60,298 bases of DNA from Pseudomonas tremae (GCF_001401155.1 NZ_LJRO01000486.1:1-60298), one strand, 5' to 3'. Positions 26,234 through 37,171 are shown, counted from the first letter of the stretch. The notes: generated by a model from the letters alone, not told the origin. Translations and numbers: made by a program.

Positions 26234-27114
26234 TGAGCGTCCTGATCAATAAAGACACCAAGGTTATCTGCCAGGGCTTCACTGGTTCGCAAGGTACTTT
26301 CCACTCCGAACAAGCCATTGCCTACGGCACCAAAATGGTCGGCGGCGTGACTCCAGGCAAAGGCGGCACCACGCACCTGAACCTGCCAGTGTTCAACACT
26401 GTGAAAGAAGCGGTAGACACCACTGGCGCAACTGCCAGCGTTATCTACGTTCCAGCTCCTTTCTGCAAGGATTCCATCCTTGAAGCAGCGTTCGGCGGCA
26501 TCAAGCTGATCGTCTGCATCACCGAAGGCATCCCGACCATCGACATGCTCGAAGCCAAGGTCAAGTGTGACGAACTGGGTGTGGTCCTGATCGGTCCAAA
26601 CTGCCCAGGCGTCATCACTCCAGGCGAGTGCAAGATTGGCATAATGCCAGGTCACATCCACTTGCCAGGCAAAGTAGGCATCGTGTCGCGTTCCGGCACC
26701 CTGACTTACGAAGCTGTGAAGCAGACCACTGACGCCGGTTTCGGTCAGTCCACCTGCGTCGGTATCGGTGGTGACCCGATCCCGGGTTCGAACTTCATCG
26801 ACATCCTGAAGCTGTTCCAGGAAGACCCGCAGACCGAAGCGATCGTCATGATCGGCGAGATCGGCGGTTCGGCTGAAGAAGAAGCGGCTGCCTACATCAA
26901 GGCTCACGTGACCAAGCCGGTTGTTTCCTACATCGCAGGTGTGACTGCTCCTCCGGGCAAGCGCATGGGCCATGCCGGTGCAATCATCTCCGGTGGCAAA
27001 GGTACTGCAGACGAGAAATTCGCTGCACTGCAGGACGCTGGTGTGAAAACCGTGCGCTCCCTGGCAGACATCGGCAAGGCCCTGGCCGAGCTGACTGGTT
27101 GGCCGACCAAGTAA
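26233..27114 (+). CDS. sucD: Succinyl-CoA synthetase alpha subunit
   Basis: This 293-residue subunit has an N-terminal CoA-binding domain (FTGSQGTFHSEQAI) and a ligase domain with the phosphorylated active-site histidine, His247, in MGHAGAIISGGKGTADEK. Its start codon shares one base with the sucC stop, giving tight coupling. It is the last gene of the cluster and is followed by a strong terminator. Confidence 0.97.
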   Translation: MSVLINKDTKVICQGFTGSQGTFHSEQAIAYGTKMVGGVTPGKGGTTHLNLPVFNTVKEAVDTTGATASVIYVPAPFCKDSILEAAFGGIKLIVCITEGIPTIDMLEAKVKCDELGVVLIGPNCPGVITPGECKIGIMPGHIHLPGKVGIVSRSGTLTYEAVKQTTDAGFGQSTCVGIGGDPIPGSNFIDILKLFQEDPQTEAIVMIGEIGGSAEEEAAAYIKAHVTKPVVSYIAGVTAPPGKRMGHAGAIISGGKGTADEKFAALQDAGVKTVRSLADIGKALAELTGWPTK

Positions 27115-27142
27115 GCTTCGCTTACTGATTCGAGCAATCGAC

Positions 27143-27171
27143 AAAAGCCACCTTCGGGTGGCTTTTGTTTG
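27143..27171 (+). terminator. Terminator of the sdh-suc cluster
   Basis: AAAAGCCACC / GGTGGCTTTT with a TTCG tetraloop and a trailing T-rich stretch lies 29 bp after sucD. Confidence 0.9.
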
Positions 27172-27213
27172 GGCGTGTGATAAGCCTCATCGGGGGTGTT
27201 CAGGCCAGCCTGG

Positions 27214-27789
27214 CTACCCGCTGTTTTTTTCCAGCCATTCGTCCTGCGTCAGTTCCCATATTTGCTCCTTCGTCATGCCGCAGACAAATTGCGATTCCTG
27301 AACGGTTACAAGGCGCATGCCCTCGCGCTGCGACAGGCGACATGAAGCCTCATTCAAGGCTGATTTGGCCACGCGCAGAACCGGGCGGCTCAATGTTTCA
27401 AACCAGAAGCGGTCAATCGCAACGCAGACTTCAGACATAAGGCCTAGCCCCTGATAGGCCGGCGAAAGCCAGAAGCCCCGGTTGTTATCCTCTTCGTCCA
27501 TCATGCATGCGCTGCCGATCAGCTGCTGCTGATTACTGCGCAGTCGAATCGACCAGTGCCATTCTTCCCCCTCCTGCATCGCAGGCAGGGCGTCCTCGCG
27601 CAGATAGCGCAGAGCTTCGCCCTCAGGGTAGGGCCAGGGCACGTGATGAGTCAGATAGCGCACGACCTCCCAGTGATTGAACAGGATCTGCATGGCAGGT
27701 GCGTCTTCGATCTGCAACGGCAGCAGTGCAAGGCGTGGCGTATACAGGGCAGGGGTGAGAACCGCAGGCCGGGTTTTCGCTTCGGGCAT
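27214..27789 (-). CDS. GNAT-family N-acetyltransferase (RimJ/RimL-like)
   Basis: This is a 191-residue acetyl-CoA-dependent acetyltransferase of the Acetyltransf_3 group. It opens with TPRLALLPLQIEDAPAMQ, has a central GFWLSPAYQGLGLMSEV that forms the acetyl-CoA loop, and ends with NEASCRLSQREGMRL, typical of the fold's C-terminal strand-helix. Its substrate could be a protein N terminus or a small amine and cannot be told from sequence. It sits alone between sucD and brnQ on the opposite strand. Confidence 0.85.
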   Translation of the reverse strand: MPEAKTRPAVLTPALYTPRLALLPLQIEDAPAMQILFNHWEVVRYLTHHVPWPYPEGEALRYLREDALPAMQEGEEWHWSIRLRSNQQQLIGSACMMDEEDNNRGFWLSPAYQGLGLMSEVCVAIDRFWFETLSRPVLRVAKSALNEASCRLSQREGMRLVTVQESQFVCGMTKEQIWELTQDEWLEKNSG

Positions 27790-28090
27790 GGAGATGATTC
27801 ATCGACAGCAGAGATGCCAGTCAATCTACCCACCTATCAACGCTTGGTCTGTCGGACATTTCCGAATAACCAGCAGTTTGTTCGACTGCCGTTTAAGGGT
27901 GCGTCGTCGGGCGATGCGCCCTGAGACAGTGCATTTTCGGTCGAAGTTGGCTACCCTGTGCGACGTTTTTGCGGGGCCCTCACGAGGGGCGTTTCGCAAG
28001 GTACTGCCACGTCTTACGCCGACGGGCTGCGTCTGCCCCATCCATGGGTGACGTCCCATCCCTTATTTCGACTTCGTGTGGTCCCTCGTA
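27790..28090. other. Divergent GNAT/brnQ intergenic region
   Basis: No gene is supported in these 301 bp. A stem GGGTGCGTCG / CGATGCGCCC with two G-T pairs (27897-27922) and a GC-rich GGGGCCCTCACGAGGGGC segment (27972-27989) could form structure in the brnQ leader. No -35/-10 pair stands out. Confidence 0.4.
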
Positions 28091-29404
28091 ATGAAAGTTT
28101 TGAAAGGTCAGGACATCCTGGCACTCGGTTTCATGACATTTGCCCTGTTTGTCGGGGCAGGCAACATTATCTTTCCGCCCATCGTGGGCCTGCAGGCCGG
28201 GCCGCACGTATGGATAGCGGCGTTGGGTTTTCTGGTCACGGCGGTCGGCTTGCCGGTCATCACGGTGATCGCTCTGGCCAAGGTCGGCGGCGCGATGGAT
28301 GCGTTGAGCAGCCCGATCGGCAAGATTGCAGGTGGCGCGCTCGCGGCGGTCTGCTATCTGGCGGTCGGTCCTTTGTTTGCGACCCCACGCACGGCGACTG
28401 TGTCGTTTGAAGTCGGTCTTGCGCCGTTGACGGGCGACAGCCCATTGGCGCTGTTCCTCTACAGTCTGGTGTATTTTCTGGTGGTGTTCTGGGTTTCTCT
28501 GTATCCGGGCCGGTTGCTGGACACGGTCGGACGCTTTCTGGCCCCGCTCAAGATCATTGCGCTGTCGGTGCTGGGCATCGCGGCATTTGCCTTGCCTGCG
28601 GGTGTAACCGGGGAGGCTGAGCCGGCTTATGCCGCTGCACCGTTTTCTCAGGGCTTCATCAATGGCTACCTGACGATGGACACTTTGGGTGCGCTGGTTT
28701 TCGGGATCGTCATCGTCAATGCCATCCGCTCGCGCGGTGTCGAGTCGCCGCGTCTGATCACCCGCTACGCGATCATCGCGGGGCTGATTGCCGGGGTCGG
28801 GCTGGCGCTGGTGTATGTCAGCCTGTTTCGTCTGGGCTCCGGCAGTCATGCGGTTGCGGCTGGCGCCAGCAACGGCGCCGCGGTCCTGCATGCTTACGTG
28901 CAGCACACCTTCGGTTCGCTGGGCAGTGGGTTTCTTGCCGTGCTGATTTCACTGGCTTGTCTGGTCACGGCAGTGGGCCTGACCTGCGCTTGCGCCGAAT
29001 ACTTTGCCAAAGTGTTGCCGTTGTCCTACCGAACGCTGGTGATCATTCTGGCGGTGTTCTCTCTGCTGGTCTCCAATCTGGGGCTGACCAGGCTGATCCA
29101 GTTTTCGATTCCGGTGCTGACGGCTATTTATCCACCGTGCATCGTGCTGGTCGCGCTGAGCTTCTGCAAAGGGCTCTGGCAGAGTCAGGGCAGGGTGGTT
29201 GCGCCTGTCATGCTGGTTTCTTTCGTTTTTGGCCTCATCGACGCGCTGAAGGGCGCAGGATTCGGTGAATACCTGCCGAGCGCGCTGACCAGCATGCCGC
29301 TGAGTGATCAGGGGCTGGCGTGGCTGGTGCCTTCGGTCATCACCCTGGCGGGTGCTGTGGTTGTCGACCGGGTCATGGGCAAGCGCAGCGAGGCGCTAGC
29401 CTGA
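28091..29404 (+). CDS. brnQ: Branched-chain amino acid:cation symporter
   Basis: This 437-residue inner-membrane carrier of the LIVCS family has about 12 hydrophobic helices. It begins MKVLKGQDILALGFMTFALF and includes the family signature VGAGNIIFPPIVGLQAG. It takes up leucine, isoleucine and valine with a sodium ion or proton. I start it at the ATG at 28091; the upstream GTG (28076) adds five residues without family support. It ends at a bidirectional terminator. Confidence 0.92.
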   Translation: MKVLKGQDILALGFMTFALFVGAGNIIFPPIVGLQAGPHVWIAALGFLVTAVGLPVITVIALAKVGGAMDALSSPIGKIAGGALAAVCYLAVGPLFATPRTATVSFEVGLAPLTGDSPLALFLYSLVYFLVVFWVSLYPGRLLDTVGRFLAPLKIIALSVLGIAAFALPAGVTGEAEPAYAAAPFSQGFINGYLTMDTLGALVFGIVIVNAIRSRGVESPRLITRYAIIAGLIAGVGLALVYVSLFRLGSGSHAVAAGASNGAAVLHAYVQHTFGSLGSGFLAVLISLACLVTAVGLTCACAEYFAKVLPLSYRTLVIILAVFSLLVSNLGLTRLIQFSIPVLTAIYPPCIVLVALSFCKGLWQSQGRVVAPVMLVSFVFGLIDALKGAGFGEYLPSALTSMPLSDQGLAWLVPSVITLAGAVVVDRVMGKRSEALA

Positions 29405-29452
29405 ACGCTCAGGCGTTGCGGTAAAGGATTACCGGCTAAATCGTGCTCAATG

Positions 29453-29485
29453 AAAAGGCCCGCTCAAAGCGGGCCTTTCTTGTTT
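29453..29485. terminator. Bidirectional terminator between brnQ and the small lipoprotein
   Basis: AAAGGCCCGCT / AGCGGGCCTTT with a CAA loop sits between convergent genes and has an A-run before and a T-rich run after. Confidence 0.88.
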
Positions 29486-29501
29486 TGCGAGCATGCCAGC
29501 C

Positions 29502-29762
29502 TTACTTGGTGGCTGGTGCTGCTTCCGGCGCCTTGTTGGCGTTTTCTGCGGCGCGCTGCTGTGCGGCTTCTGCGTTTTTCTGAGCAGCTTCCTGGCTTTC
29601 CTTGGCGGCGTCATTCACTTTGTCCTGAGCCTTTTCCATCGACTCCTGGGACTGCTGAGCTGCCTTGTTGGCATCTTGCTGGGTGTTTTCGGACTTTTTG
29701 TCACAGGCAGCAAGGCCCAGGGTGGCAGAAAGCATCAGGGCATAGGCTAAAGATTTACGCAT
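29502..29762 (-). CDS. Small coiled-coil lipoprotein, uncharacterised
   Basis: This 86-residue protein has a lipobox (LAAC, Cys at residue 20) followed by an Ala/Gln/Glu-rich helix (about 25-75) with regular heptad-like spacing (ESMEKAQDKVNDAAKES). It resembles Lpp-type or LEA-like surface lipoproteins in composition only. AAGGAG lies about 10 nt before the start, so it is probably well translated. It may act in the envelope during stress. The function is unknown. Confidence 0.7.
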   Translation of the reverse strand: MRKSLAYALMLSATLGLAACDKKSENTQQDANKAAQQSQESMEKAQDKVNDAAKESQEAAQKNAEAAQQRAAENANKAPEAAPATK

Positions 29763-30075
29763 GGGGTGTTTCTCCTTATTGATTATTCACGTGGCTAAGA
29801 GCGTGCGCCAACCCTTTAAGTTCCAGACGCGAGCAGAATATCCGAAGCGGTTGTTCCGCGGGCGTTACAGCGCCGTGAGGTGGACAGGATCGGGAAGGTT
29901 GCGAGGCGCCACTCAGCCACTCGTTTTGCGTCGCATTCGGGCGCATTGAACAGAGCTCTGACATTTCCTGCTCTTGAAATCCCCAAGCCAGCCCCCACCT
30001 TGAAGACTACCCGCTGTCACGGGGCTTACGCCTGATTGTGACGGCTTATACCATCCAGATCGGAGTTTGATGATT
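29763..30075. other. Divergent lipoprotein/htpG intergenic region
   Basis: No further gene is supported in these 313 bp. It contains the sigma-32-type promoter for htpG near the right end and the leader of the small lipoprotein near the left. Confidence 0.6.
29973..30000 (+). promoter_or_regulatory. Heat-shock (sigma-32) promoter of htpG
   Basis: CTTGAAA (29973-29979), a 13-nt spacer and CCCCACCT (29993-30000) match the sigma-32 consensus CTTGAAA-N11-16-CCCCATNT at all but one core position. A leader of about 70 nt would result. Confidence 0.75.
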
Positions 30076-31983
30076 ATGAGTGTGGAAACTCAAAAGGAAA
30101 CCCTGGGCTTCCAGACCGAGGTAAAGCAACTGCTGCACCTCATGATCCATTCGCTGTATTCCAACAAGGAAATTTTCCTTCGCGAATTGATCTCGAACGC
30201 GTCTGACGCGGTCGACAAATTGCGTTTTGAAGCGTTGTCGAAGCCCGAGCTGCTGGAAGGCGGTGCCGAGCTCAAGATTCGCGTGAGTTTCGACAAGGAT
30301 GCGAAGACCGTTACCCTTGAAGACAACGGCATCGGTATGAGCCGTGAAGATGTGATTACCCATCTGGGCACCATCGCGAAGTCCGGTACCGCCGATTTCA
30401 TGAAAAACCTGTCGGGCGACCAGAAGAAGGATTCGCACCTGATCGGTCAGTTCGGTGTGGGTTTCTACTCGGCATTCATCGTTGCCGATCAGGTAGAAGT
30501 GTTCAGCCGTCGCGCCGGTACACCATCCAGCGAAGGCGTTCACTGGTCCTCCAAAGGCGAGGGCGAGTTTGAAGTTGCCAACGTCGAGAAGGCCGAACGT
30601 GGTACGCGTATCGTGCTGCACCTGAAAAACGGCGAAGATGAGTTCGCAGACGGTTACCGTTTGCGCAATATCATCAAGAAATACTCCGACCACATTGCTC
30701 TGCCAATCGAGCTGCCCAAAGAGCAGGCTCCGGCAGCCGAAGGCGAAGAGACACCAGCGCTGGAGTGGGAGACCGTCAACCGCGCCAGCGCACTCTGGAC
30801 CCGCCCTCGCGCCGAGGTGAAGGACGAGGAGTATCAGGAATTCTACAAGCACGTTGCCCATGATTTCGAGAACCCGCTGAGCTGGAGCCACAACAAGGTC
30901 GAAGGCAAGCTGGAATACACCTCGCTGCTGTACGTGCCGGCACGTGCCCCGTTTGATCTGTATCAGCGTGAAGCGCCGCGTGGCCTTAAGCTTTATGTAC
31001 AGCGCGTATTCGTCATGGATCAGGCCGAGTCGTTCCTGCCCCTGTACATGCGCTTCGTCAAGGGTGTGGTCGACTCCAACGACCTGTCGCTGAACGTTTC
31101 CCGCGAAATCCTGCAAAAAGACCCGATCATCGATTCGATGAAGTCTGCGCTGACCAAGCGCGTGCTGGATATGCTGGAGAAGCTGGCGAAGAACGAGCCC
31201 GAGCAGTACAAGGGTTTCTGGAAGAATTTCGGTCAGGTCCTCAAGGAAGGCCCGGCGGAAGACTTCGCCAACAAAGAGAAGATCGCCGGTCTGCTGCGTT
31301 TCGCCTCGACGTCTGTCGACGGTGGCGAGCAGAGCGTTGGTCTGGCCGAATACCTGGCGCGCGCCAAGGAAGGTCAGGACAAGATCTACTACCTTACTGG
31401 TGAATCCTACGCGCAGGTCAAGAACAGCCCGCACCTCGAAGTGTTCCGCAAGAAGGGCATTGAAGTCCTTCTGCTGACCGATCGTATCGACGAGTGGCTG
31501 ATGAGCTACCTGAACGAGTTCGATGGCAAGAGCTTCGTTGATGTTGCGCGTGGCGACCTTGATCTGGGCAACCTCGATTCCGAAGAGGACAAGAAAGCCC
31601 AGGAAGAGAGCGCCAAGGACAAGGAAGGCCTGATCGAGCGTCTGAAGGCTGCGCTTGGTGAGTCGGTGAGTGAAGTTCGTGTCTCCCACCGCCTGACTGA
31701 TTCCCCGGCAATTCTGGCCATCGGCGAGCAGGATATGGGTCTGCAGATGCGTCAGATTCTGGAAGCCAGTGGGCAGAAGGTTCCGGATTCCAAGCCGATC
31801 TTCGAGTTCAACCCGGCTCACCCGCTGATCGACAAGCTTGATGCCGAGCAGAGCGAAGAGCGTTTTGGCGATCTGTCGCACATCCTGTTCGATCAGGCGG
31901 CTCTGGCTGCTGGCGACAGCCTGAAAGATCCGGCCGCTTATGTACGCCGTTTGAACAAGCTGTTGGTAGAACTGTCGGTTTGA
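30076..31983 (+). CDS. htpG: Hsp90-family molecular chaperone
   Basis: This 635-residue cytoplasmic chaperone has an N-terminal GHKL ATPase domain (about 1-215, with ELISNASDAVDKLRF, the DNGIGM loop and GQFGVGFYSAF), a middle client domain and a C-terminal dimerisation domain. It helps fold and regulate client proteins under stress. The ATG at 30076 lies 10 nt after CGGAG; the two upstream in-frame codons are less well placed. It has its own heat-shock promoter and terminator. Confidence 0.96.
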   Translation: MSVETQKETLGFQTEVKQLLHLMIHSLYSNKEIFLRELISNASDAVDKLRFEALSKPELLEGGAELKIRVSFDKDAKTVTLEDNGIGMSREDVITHLGTIAKSGTADFMKNLSGDQKKDSHLIGQFGVGFYSAFIVADQVEVFSRRAGTPSSEGVHWSSKGEGEFEVANVEKAERGTRIVLHLKNGEDEFADGYRLRNIIKKYSDHIALPIELPKEQAPAAEGEETPALEWETVNRASALWTRPRAEVKDEEYQEFYKHVAHDFENPLSWSHNKVEGKLEYTSLLYVPARAPFDLYQREAPRGLKLYVQRVFVMDQAESFLPLYMRFVKGVVDSNDLSLNVSREILQKDPIIDSMKSALTKRVLDMLEKLAKNEPEQYKGFWKNFGQVLKEGPAEDFANKEKIAGLLRFASTSVDGGEQSVGLAEYLARAKEGQDKIYYLTGESYAQVKNSPHLEVFRKKGIEVLLLTDRIDEWLMSYLNEFDGKSFVDVARGDLDLGNLDSEEDKKAQEESAKDKEGLIERLKAALGESVSEVRVSHRLTDSPAILAIGEQDMGLQMRQILEASGQKVPDSKPIFEFNPAHPLIDKLDAEQSEERFGDLSHILFDQAALAAGDSLKDPAAYVRRLNKLLVELSV

Positions 31984-31996
31984 TAGCCGATTGACA

Positions 31997-32026
31997 AGAA
32001 ACCCGCTTCGGCGGGTTTTTTGTTTC
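31997..32026 (+). terminator. htpG terminator
   Basis: AAACCCGC / GCGGGTTT closed by a TTCG tetraloop is followed by TTTTGTTT. Confidence 0.9.
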
Positions 32027-32072
32027 AGTCCCTTAACACGTCTTTTGTGTTTCCAGTGATCAGGAGTCAGCA

Positions 32073-32801
32073 ATGAGCAGCAATATCAATGTACGTTCTG
32101 TGGTCTATCAGATTGATGGCCAGCCTTATGAAAGTCGTCTGGTGTATGACGTTGACGCTGTTGCGCCACAACCGGGCCTGCTGATGGCGCCCAACTGGAT
32201 GGGCGTCAGTCAGGGTGCCGAGGAGATTGCCAGGGCGGTCGCCGCGAAAGGCTATGTGGTTCTGCTGGCTGACCTTTATGGTCAGCAGGTGCGCCCTGGT
32301 AACAATGACGAGGCGGGCGCTGCCATGACGCCTCTCAAGAACGACCGCGCCTTGTTGCGCAAGCGCATGCAGGCAGGTCTTGATCAGCTGCTGAGTCAGG
32401 CTGATGTGTCGCTGGATACCAAGCAGATTGCGACCTTCGGTTTCTGCTTCGGTGGCTGCTGTTCACTGGAACTGGCGCGCACCGGTGCCGATCTGAAAGC
32501 TGCCATTTCGTTTCATGGCACGCTGGACACGCCCAACCCTGCTGACGCCAACAATATCAAGGGTTCGGTGCTGGTCCTGCATGGTGCTTCCGACCCACTG
32601 GTGCCGAAAGAGCAGTTGCCTGCTTTTGAAGATGAAATGAACGCTGCCGGTGTTGACTGGCAATTGCATAGCTACGGCGGTGCCTTCCACTCATTCACCG
32701 ACCCGCACGCCAACGTGCCGGGCATGATGATGTACGACGCCAAAGTGGCTGGACGCGCCTTCAAATCGATGCATGACCTGCTGGGTGAAGTGTTCGGTTA
32801 A
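32073..32801 (+). CDS. Dienelactone hydrolase-family protein
   Basis: This 242-residue alpha/beta hydrolase has the nucleophile Cys125 in GFCFGGC, an acid in GASDPLVP and a catalytic His in GAFHSFTDP, matching the Cys-Asp-His triad of dienelactone hydrolases. It has no signal peptide. True dienelactone hydrolases open chlorinated muconolactones, but chromosomal orphans like this one often act on unknown esters or lactones. No aromatic-degradation genes are nearby. Confidence 0.87.
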   Translation: MSSNINVRSVVYQIDGQPYESRLVYDVDAVAPQPGLLMAPNWMGVSQGAEEIARAVAAKGYVVLLADLYGQQVRPGNNDEAGAAMTPLKNDRALLRKRMQAGLDQLLSQADVSLDTKQIATFGFCFGGCCSLELARTGADLKAAISFHGTLDTPNPADANNIKGSVLVLHGASDPLVPKEQLPAFEDEMNAAGVDWQLHSYGGAFHSFTDPHANVPGMMMYDAKVAGRAFKSMHDLLGEVFG

Positions 32802-32959
32802 GGTGCTTTCGCTCGGCGTTATACCTATGTCTTGAGGCCCTCGGAAACGTGGCCTCTACCTGAAGGGCGCGGCCCCAGAGCTGGTTGAAGACTTGTGCCT
32901 GATTTGCCGTATCTACCGGTTTTGCTGCCGGCTCCCGGCAGATCGCGAACACGTTCGCT

Positions 32960-32991
32960 CCCACGCCCTTCGGGCCGAGGCCCAATCTCCC
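32960..32991 (+). repeat. Second copy of the dispersed repeat seen at the window start
   Basis: The sequence CCCACGCCCTTCGGGCC...CAATCT is about 80% alike to positions 1-31, and is preceded by CGTTCGCTCCCACG. It lies in the non-coding gap between the dienelactone hydrolase and fabB. Confidence 0.4.
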
Positions 32992-33004
32992 AACCCTTCA
33001 GGCA

Positions 33005-33039
33005 TAAAAAAAGGCGCCTTTGAAAGGCGCCTTTTTTTG
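33005..33039. terminator. Bidirectional terminator between the hydrolase gene and fabB
   Basis: AAAAGGCGCCTTT and AAAGGCGCCTTTT form a strong stem with A and T runs on either side, between convergent genes. Confidence 0.9.
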
Positions 33040-33055
33040 TGTTGCGAGGGCCGTG

Positions 33056-34279
33056 TTACTTGCCCTGCCAGCGCTTCAATACCAGCGTGGCGTTGGTGCC
33101 GCCAAAACCGAAGCTGTTGCTCATGACCAGGTCGATTTTTGCATCTTCACGGGTTTTGAGCAGGATAGGCATGTCGGCAATTGCAGGGTCCAGCTCGTCG
33201 ATGTTTGCGGAGCCGGCGATGAAGTTGTTCTCCATCATCAGCAGGCAGTAGATCGCTTCGTGAACGCCGGCGGCGCCCAATGAGTGGCCTGACAGACTTT
33301 TAGTGGAGCTGATGGCAGGAGCGTTGGCGCCGAAAACTTCGCGCACACCTTCCATTTCCTTGGCGTCACCGACTGGCGTCGAAGTGCCGTGGGTGTTGAG
33401 GTAGTCGATGTCGTTCTTGTCGACGTCGGCCAGCGCCATCTGCATGCAGCGAATTGCACCTTCACCGCTCGGCGCAACCATGTCGTAGCCGTCGGATGTA
33501 GCGCCGTAACCCACGATTTCTGCGTAGATTTTTGCGCCACGAGCCAGTGCGTGCTCGAGCTCTTCGACGACGACCATGCCGCCACCGCCGGCAATCACGA
33601 AACCGTCACGCTTGGCGTCGTAGGCGCGGGAGGCTTTTTCCGGTGTTTCGTTGTACTGGGTGGACAGCGCGCCCATCGCGTCGAACAGGAACGACTGGCT
33701 CCAGTGCTCTTCTTCACCACCGCCAGCAAAGACGATGTCCTGCTTGCCCAGCTGGATCTGCTCGACAGCGTTGCCGATGCAGTGAGCGCTGGTGGCGCAG
33801 GCGGACGAGATGGAATAGTTGACGCCCTTGATCTTGAATGGCGTGGCCAGGCAGGCCGAAACGGTGCTACCCATGGTCCGCGTTACGCGATATGGGCCCA
33901 CGCGCTTTACGCCTTTCTCACGCAGGGTGTCCAGCGCTTCCATCTGGTTCAGCGTCGAGGCGCCGCCGCTGCCGGCAATCAGGCCGGTGCGAACGTTGGA
34001 CACCTGATCATCACTCAAGCCAGAGTCGACAATCGCGTCTTTCATCGCCAGGTAGGCGTAGGCAGCCGCGTGGCCGACGAAGCGATAGATCTTGCGATCG
34101 ATCAGCTCTTCCAGATTCAGGTCGATGGAGCCGGAAACCTGGCTGCGCAGACCCATTTCGGCATATTCCGGGTTGAAGCGGATGCCAGGGCGGTTAGCAC
34201 GCAGGTTAGCGGTGACGGTCTCTTTGTCATTGCCCAAGCAGGAAACAATACCCAGACCAGTGATAACGACGCGGCGCAT
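33056..34279 (-). CDS. fabB: 3-Oxoacyl-[acyl-carrier-protein] synthase I
   Basis: This 407-residue condensing enzyme elongates the cis-3-decenoyl-ACP made by FabA and so commits carbon to unsaturated fatty acids. The triad is Cys161 (SSACATSAHC), His297 (NTHGTSTPVGD) and His332 (SGHSLGAAG). I start at MRRVVITGLG (34279), 10 bp after the fabA stop; the longer open frame to 34363 would overlap fabA and lacks family support. It forms an operon with fabA. Confidence 0.97.
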   Translation of the reverse strand: MRRVVITGLGIVSCLGNDKETVTANLRANRPGIRFNPEYAEMGLRSQVSGSIDLNLEELIDRKIYRFVGHAAAYAYLAMKDAIVDSGLSDDQVSNVRTGLIAGSGGASTLNQMEALDTLREKGVKRVGPYRVTRTMGSTVSACLATPFKIKGVNYSISSACATSAHCIGNAVEQIQLGKQDIVFAGGGEEEHWSQSFLFDAMGALSTQYNETPEKASRAYDAKRDGFVIAGGGGMVVVEELEHALARGAKIYAEIVGYGATSDGYDMVAPSGEGAIRCMQMALADVDKNDIDYLNTHGTSTPVGDAKEMEGVREVFGANAPAISSTKSLSGHSLGAAGVHEAIYCLLMMENNFIAGSANIDELDPAIADMPILLKTREDAKIDLVMSNSFGFGGTNATLVLKRWQGK

Positions 34280-34289
34280 GCGAGTACCC

Positions 34290-34805
34290 TTAGAAATTTT
34301 CAGTGGAAGTAAACACGCCGACCCGAAGGCCTTCGGCGGTATAGATTTCACGACCGTCGACACTCACTGAACCGTCGGCAATGGCCAGGTTCAGTTTGCC
34401 TTTCAGGACGCGCTTGATATGAATGTTGTAAGTGACTTTTTTGGCGGTAGGCAGCACCTGACCAAAAAATTTGACTTCGCCCGAACCCAGAGCACGGCCG
34501 CGGCCGGGATTGCCCTGCCAGCCAAGATAGAAGCCAACCAGCTGCCACATGGCATCGAGTCCGAGGCAGCCGGGCATGACCGGATCACCTTCGAAGTGGC
34601 AGGCGAAGAACCACAGGTCAGGATTGATATCCAGCTCTGCGACCAATTCACCTTTGCCGAACTTGCCGCCTTCTTCGCTGATATGGGTGATGCGATCAAC
34701 CATGAGCATGTTGGGGGCGGGCAATTGCGCATTACCTGGGCCGAACAGCTCGCCGCGACTGCAGCGCAGCAGGTCTTCCCGGGTAAAGGCGTGTTGTTTG
34801 GTCAT
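34290..34805 (-). CDS. fabA: 3-Hydroxydecanoyl-ACP dehydratase/isomerase
   Basis: This 171-residue hotdog-fold enzyme dehydrates 3-hydroxydecanoyl-ACP and isomerises the trans-2 to the cis-3 double bond, the branch point of anaerobic unsaturated fatty-acid synthesis. The catalytic His70 and Asp84 are seen in FFACHFEGDPVMPGCLGLD. It precedes fabB in a two-gene operon. A GTACA-CC-TGTAC palindrome about 150 bp upstream is a candidate operator. Confidence 0.97.
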   Translation of the reverse strand: MTKQHAFTREDLLRCSRGELFGPGNAQLPAPNMLMVDRITHISEEGGKFGKGELVAELDINPDLWFFACHFEGDPVMPGCLGLDAMWQLVGFYLGWQGNPGRGRALGSGEVKFFGQVLPTAKKVTYNIHIKRVLKGKLNLAIADGSVSVDGREIYTAEGLRVGVFTSTENF

Positions 34806-34953
34806 GCGAGCTCCTCAATAATCTTGTGCGGCAGGTTGTGGCGCCACTGGCTCGAACGTCGGTTCTGGCGCACTCATTCGCCAGGACCCTGTCCGGCAGC
34901 CTACTCATAGACTGTTGCGTTGTAATGAAAGTCACAGCTCAGGTGAAATCAAG

Positions 34954-34965
34954 GTACACCTGTAC
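34954..34965 (-). promoter_or_regulatory. Palindrome upstream of fabAB, possible FabR/DesT-type operator
   Basis: GTACA-CC-TGTAC is a perfect 5-bp inverted repeat. TetR-family regulators of unsaturated fatty acids (FabR in E. coli, DesT in P. aeruginosa) bind palindromes ahead of fabA/fabB. The assignment is inference from position. Confidence 0.35.
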
Positions 34966-35025
34966 ACTGAATTTTATCGGCCAGCCGATTTTACGGGCCG
35001 ATATGGGTGTCAAGACTGCCGCAAT

Positions 35026-36930
<1,905 letters not shown>

Positions 36931-37165
36931 CGGCTGGACGCCCTGCAGGCAAGACGGTGCAGCTTGAATCCGGTGTATGCGTCCATGCCTGTGCGCTCGG
37001 TGTCCCTGTTGATTGCAGAATGTGCAAATGGTATGCGTGCATGTTAACCGAGATGACGTCGGTTGCCAGTGTGCGTGTACTTCTCTGTGGCACGTTATCC
37101 CCGACAAGGTGTCAGTGATGCATGCGTTGTCAGCGTTTGCTGCTGGCCGATGCTCCGCCGCTCCG

Positions 37166-37171
37166 TATAAT
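37166..37171 (+). promoter_or_regulatory. Probable gpsA -10 element
   Basis: TATAAT lies 39 nt before the gpsA ATG. The best-spaced -35 (CTGGCC) is a poor match, so an activator or an extended contact may be needed. Confidence 0.4.

Noticed and set aside
30046..32073. A 675-codon open frame antisense to htpG
   Set aside because: It spans a well-supported gene in full, has no initiation signals and shows no family motif.
34280..34363. Extended N terminus for FabB
   Set aside because: It would overlap fabA and add 28 residues unlike any FabB; MRRVVITG is the family start.
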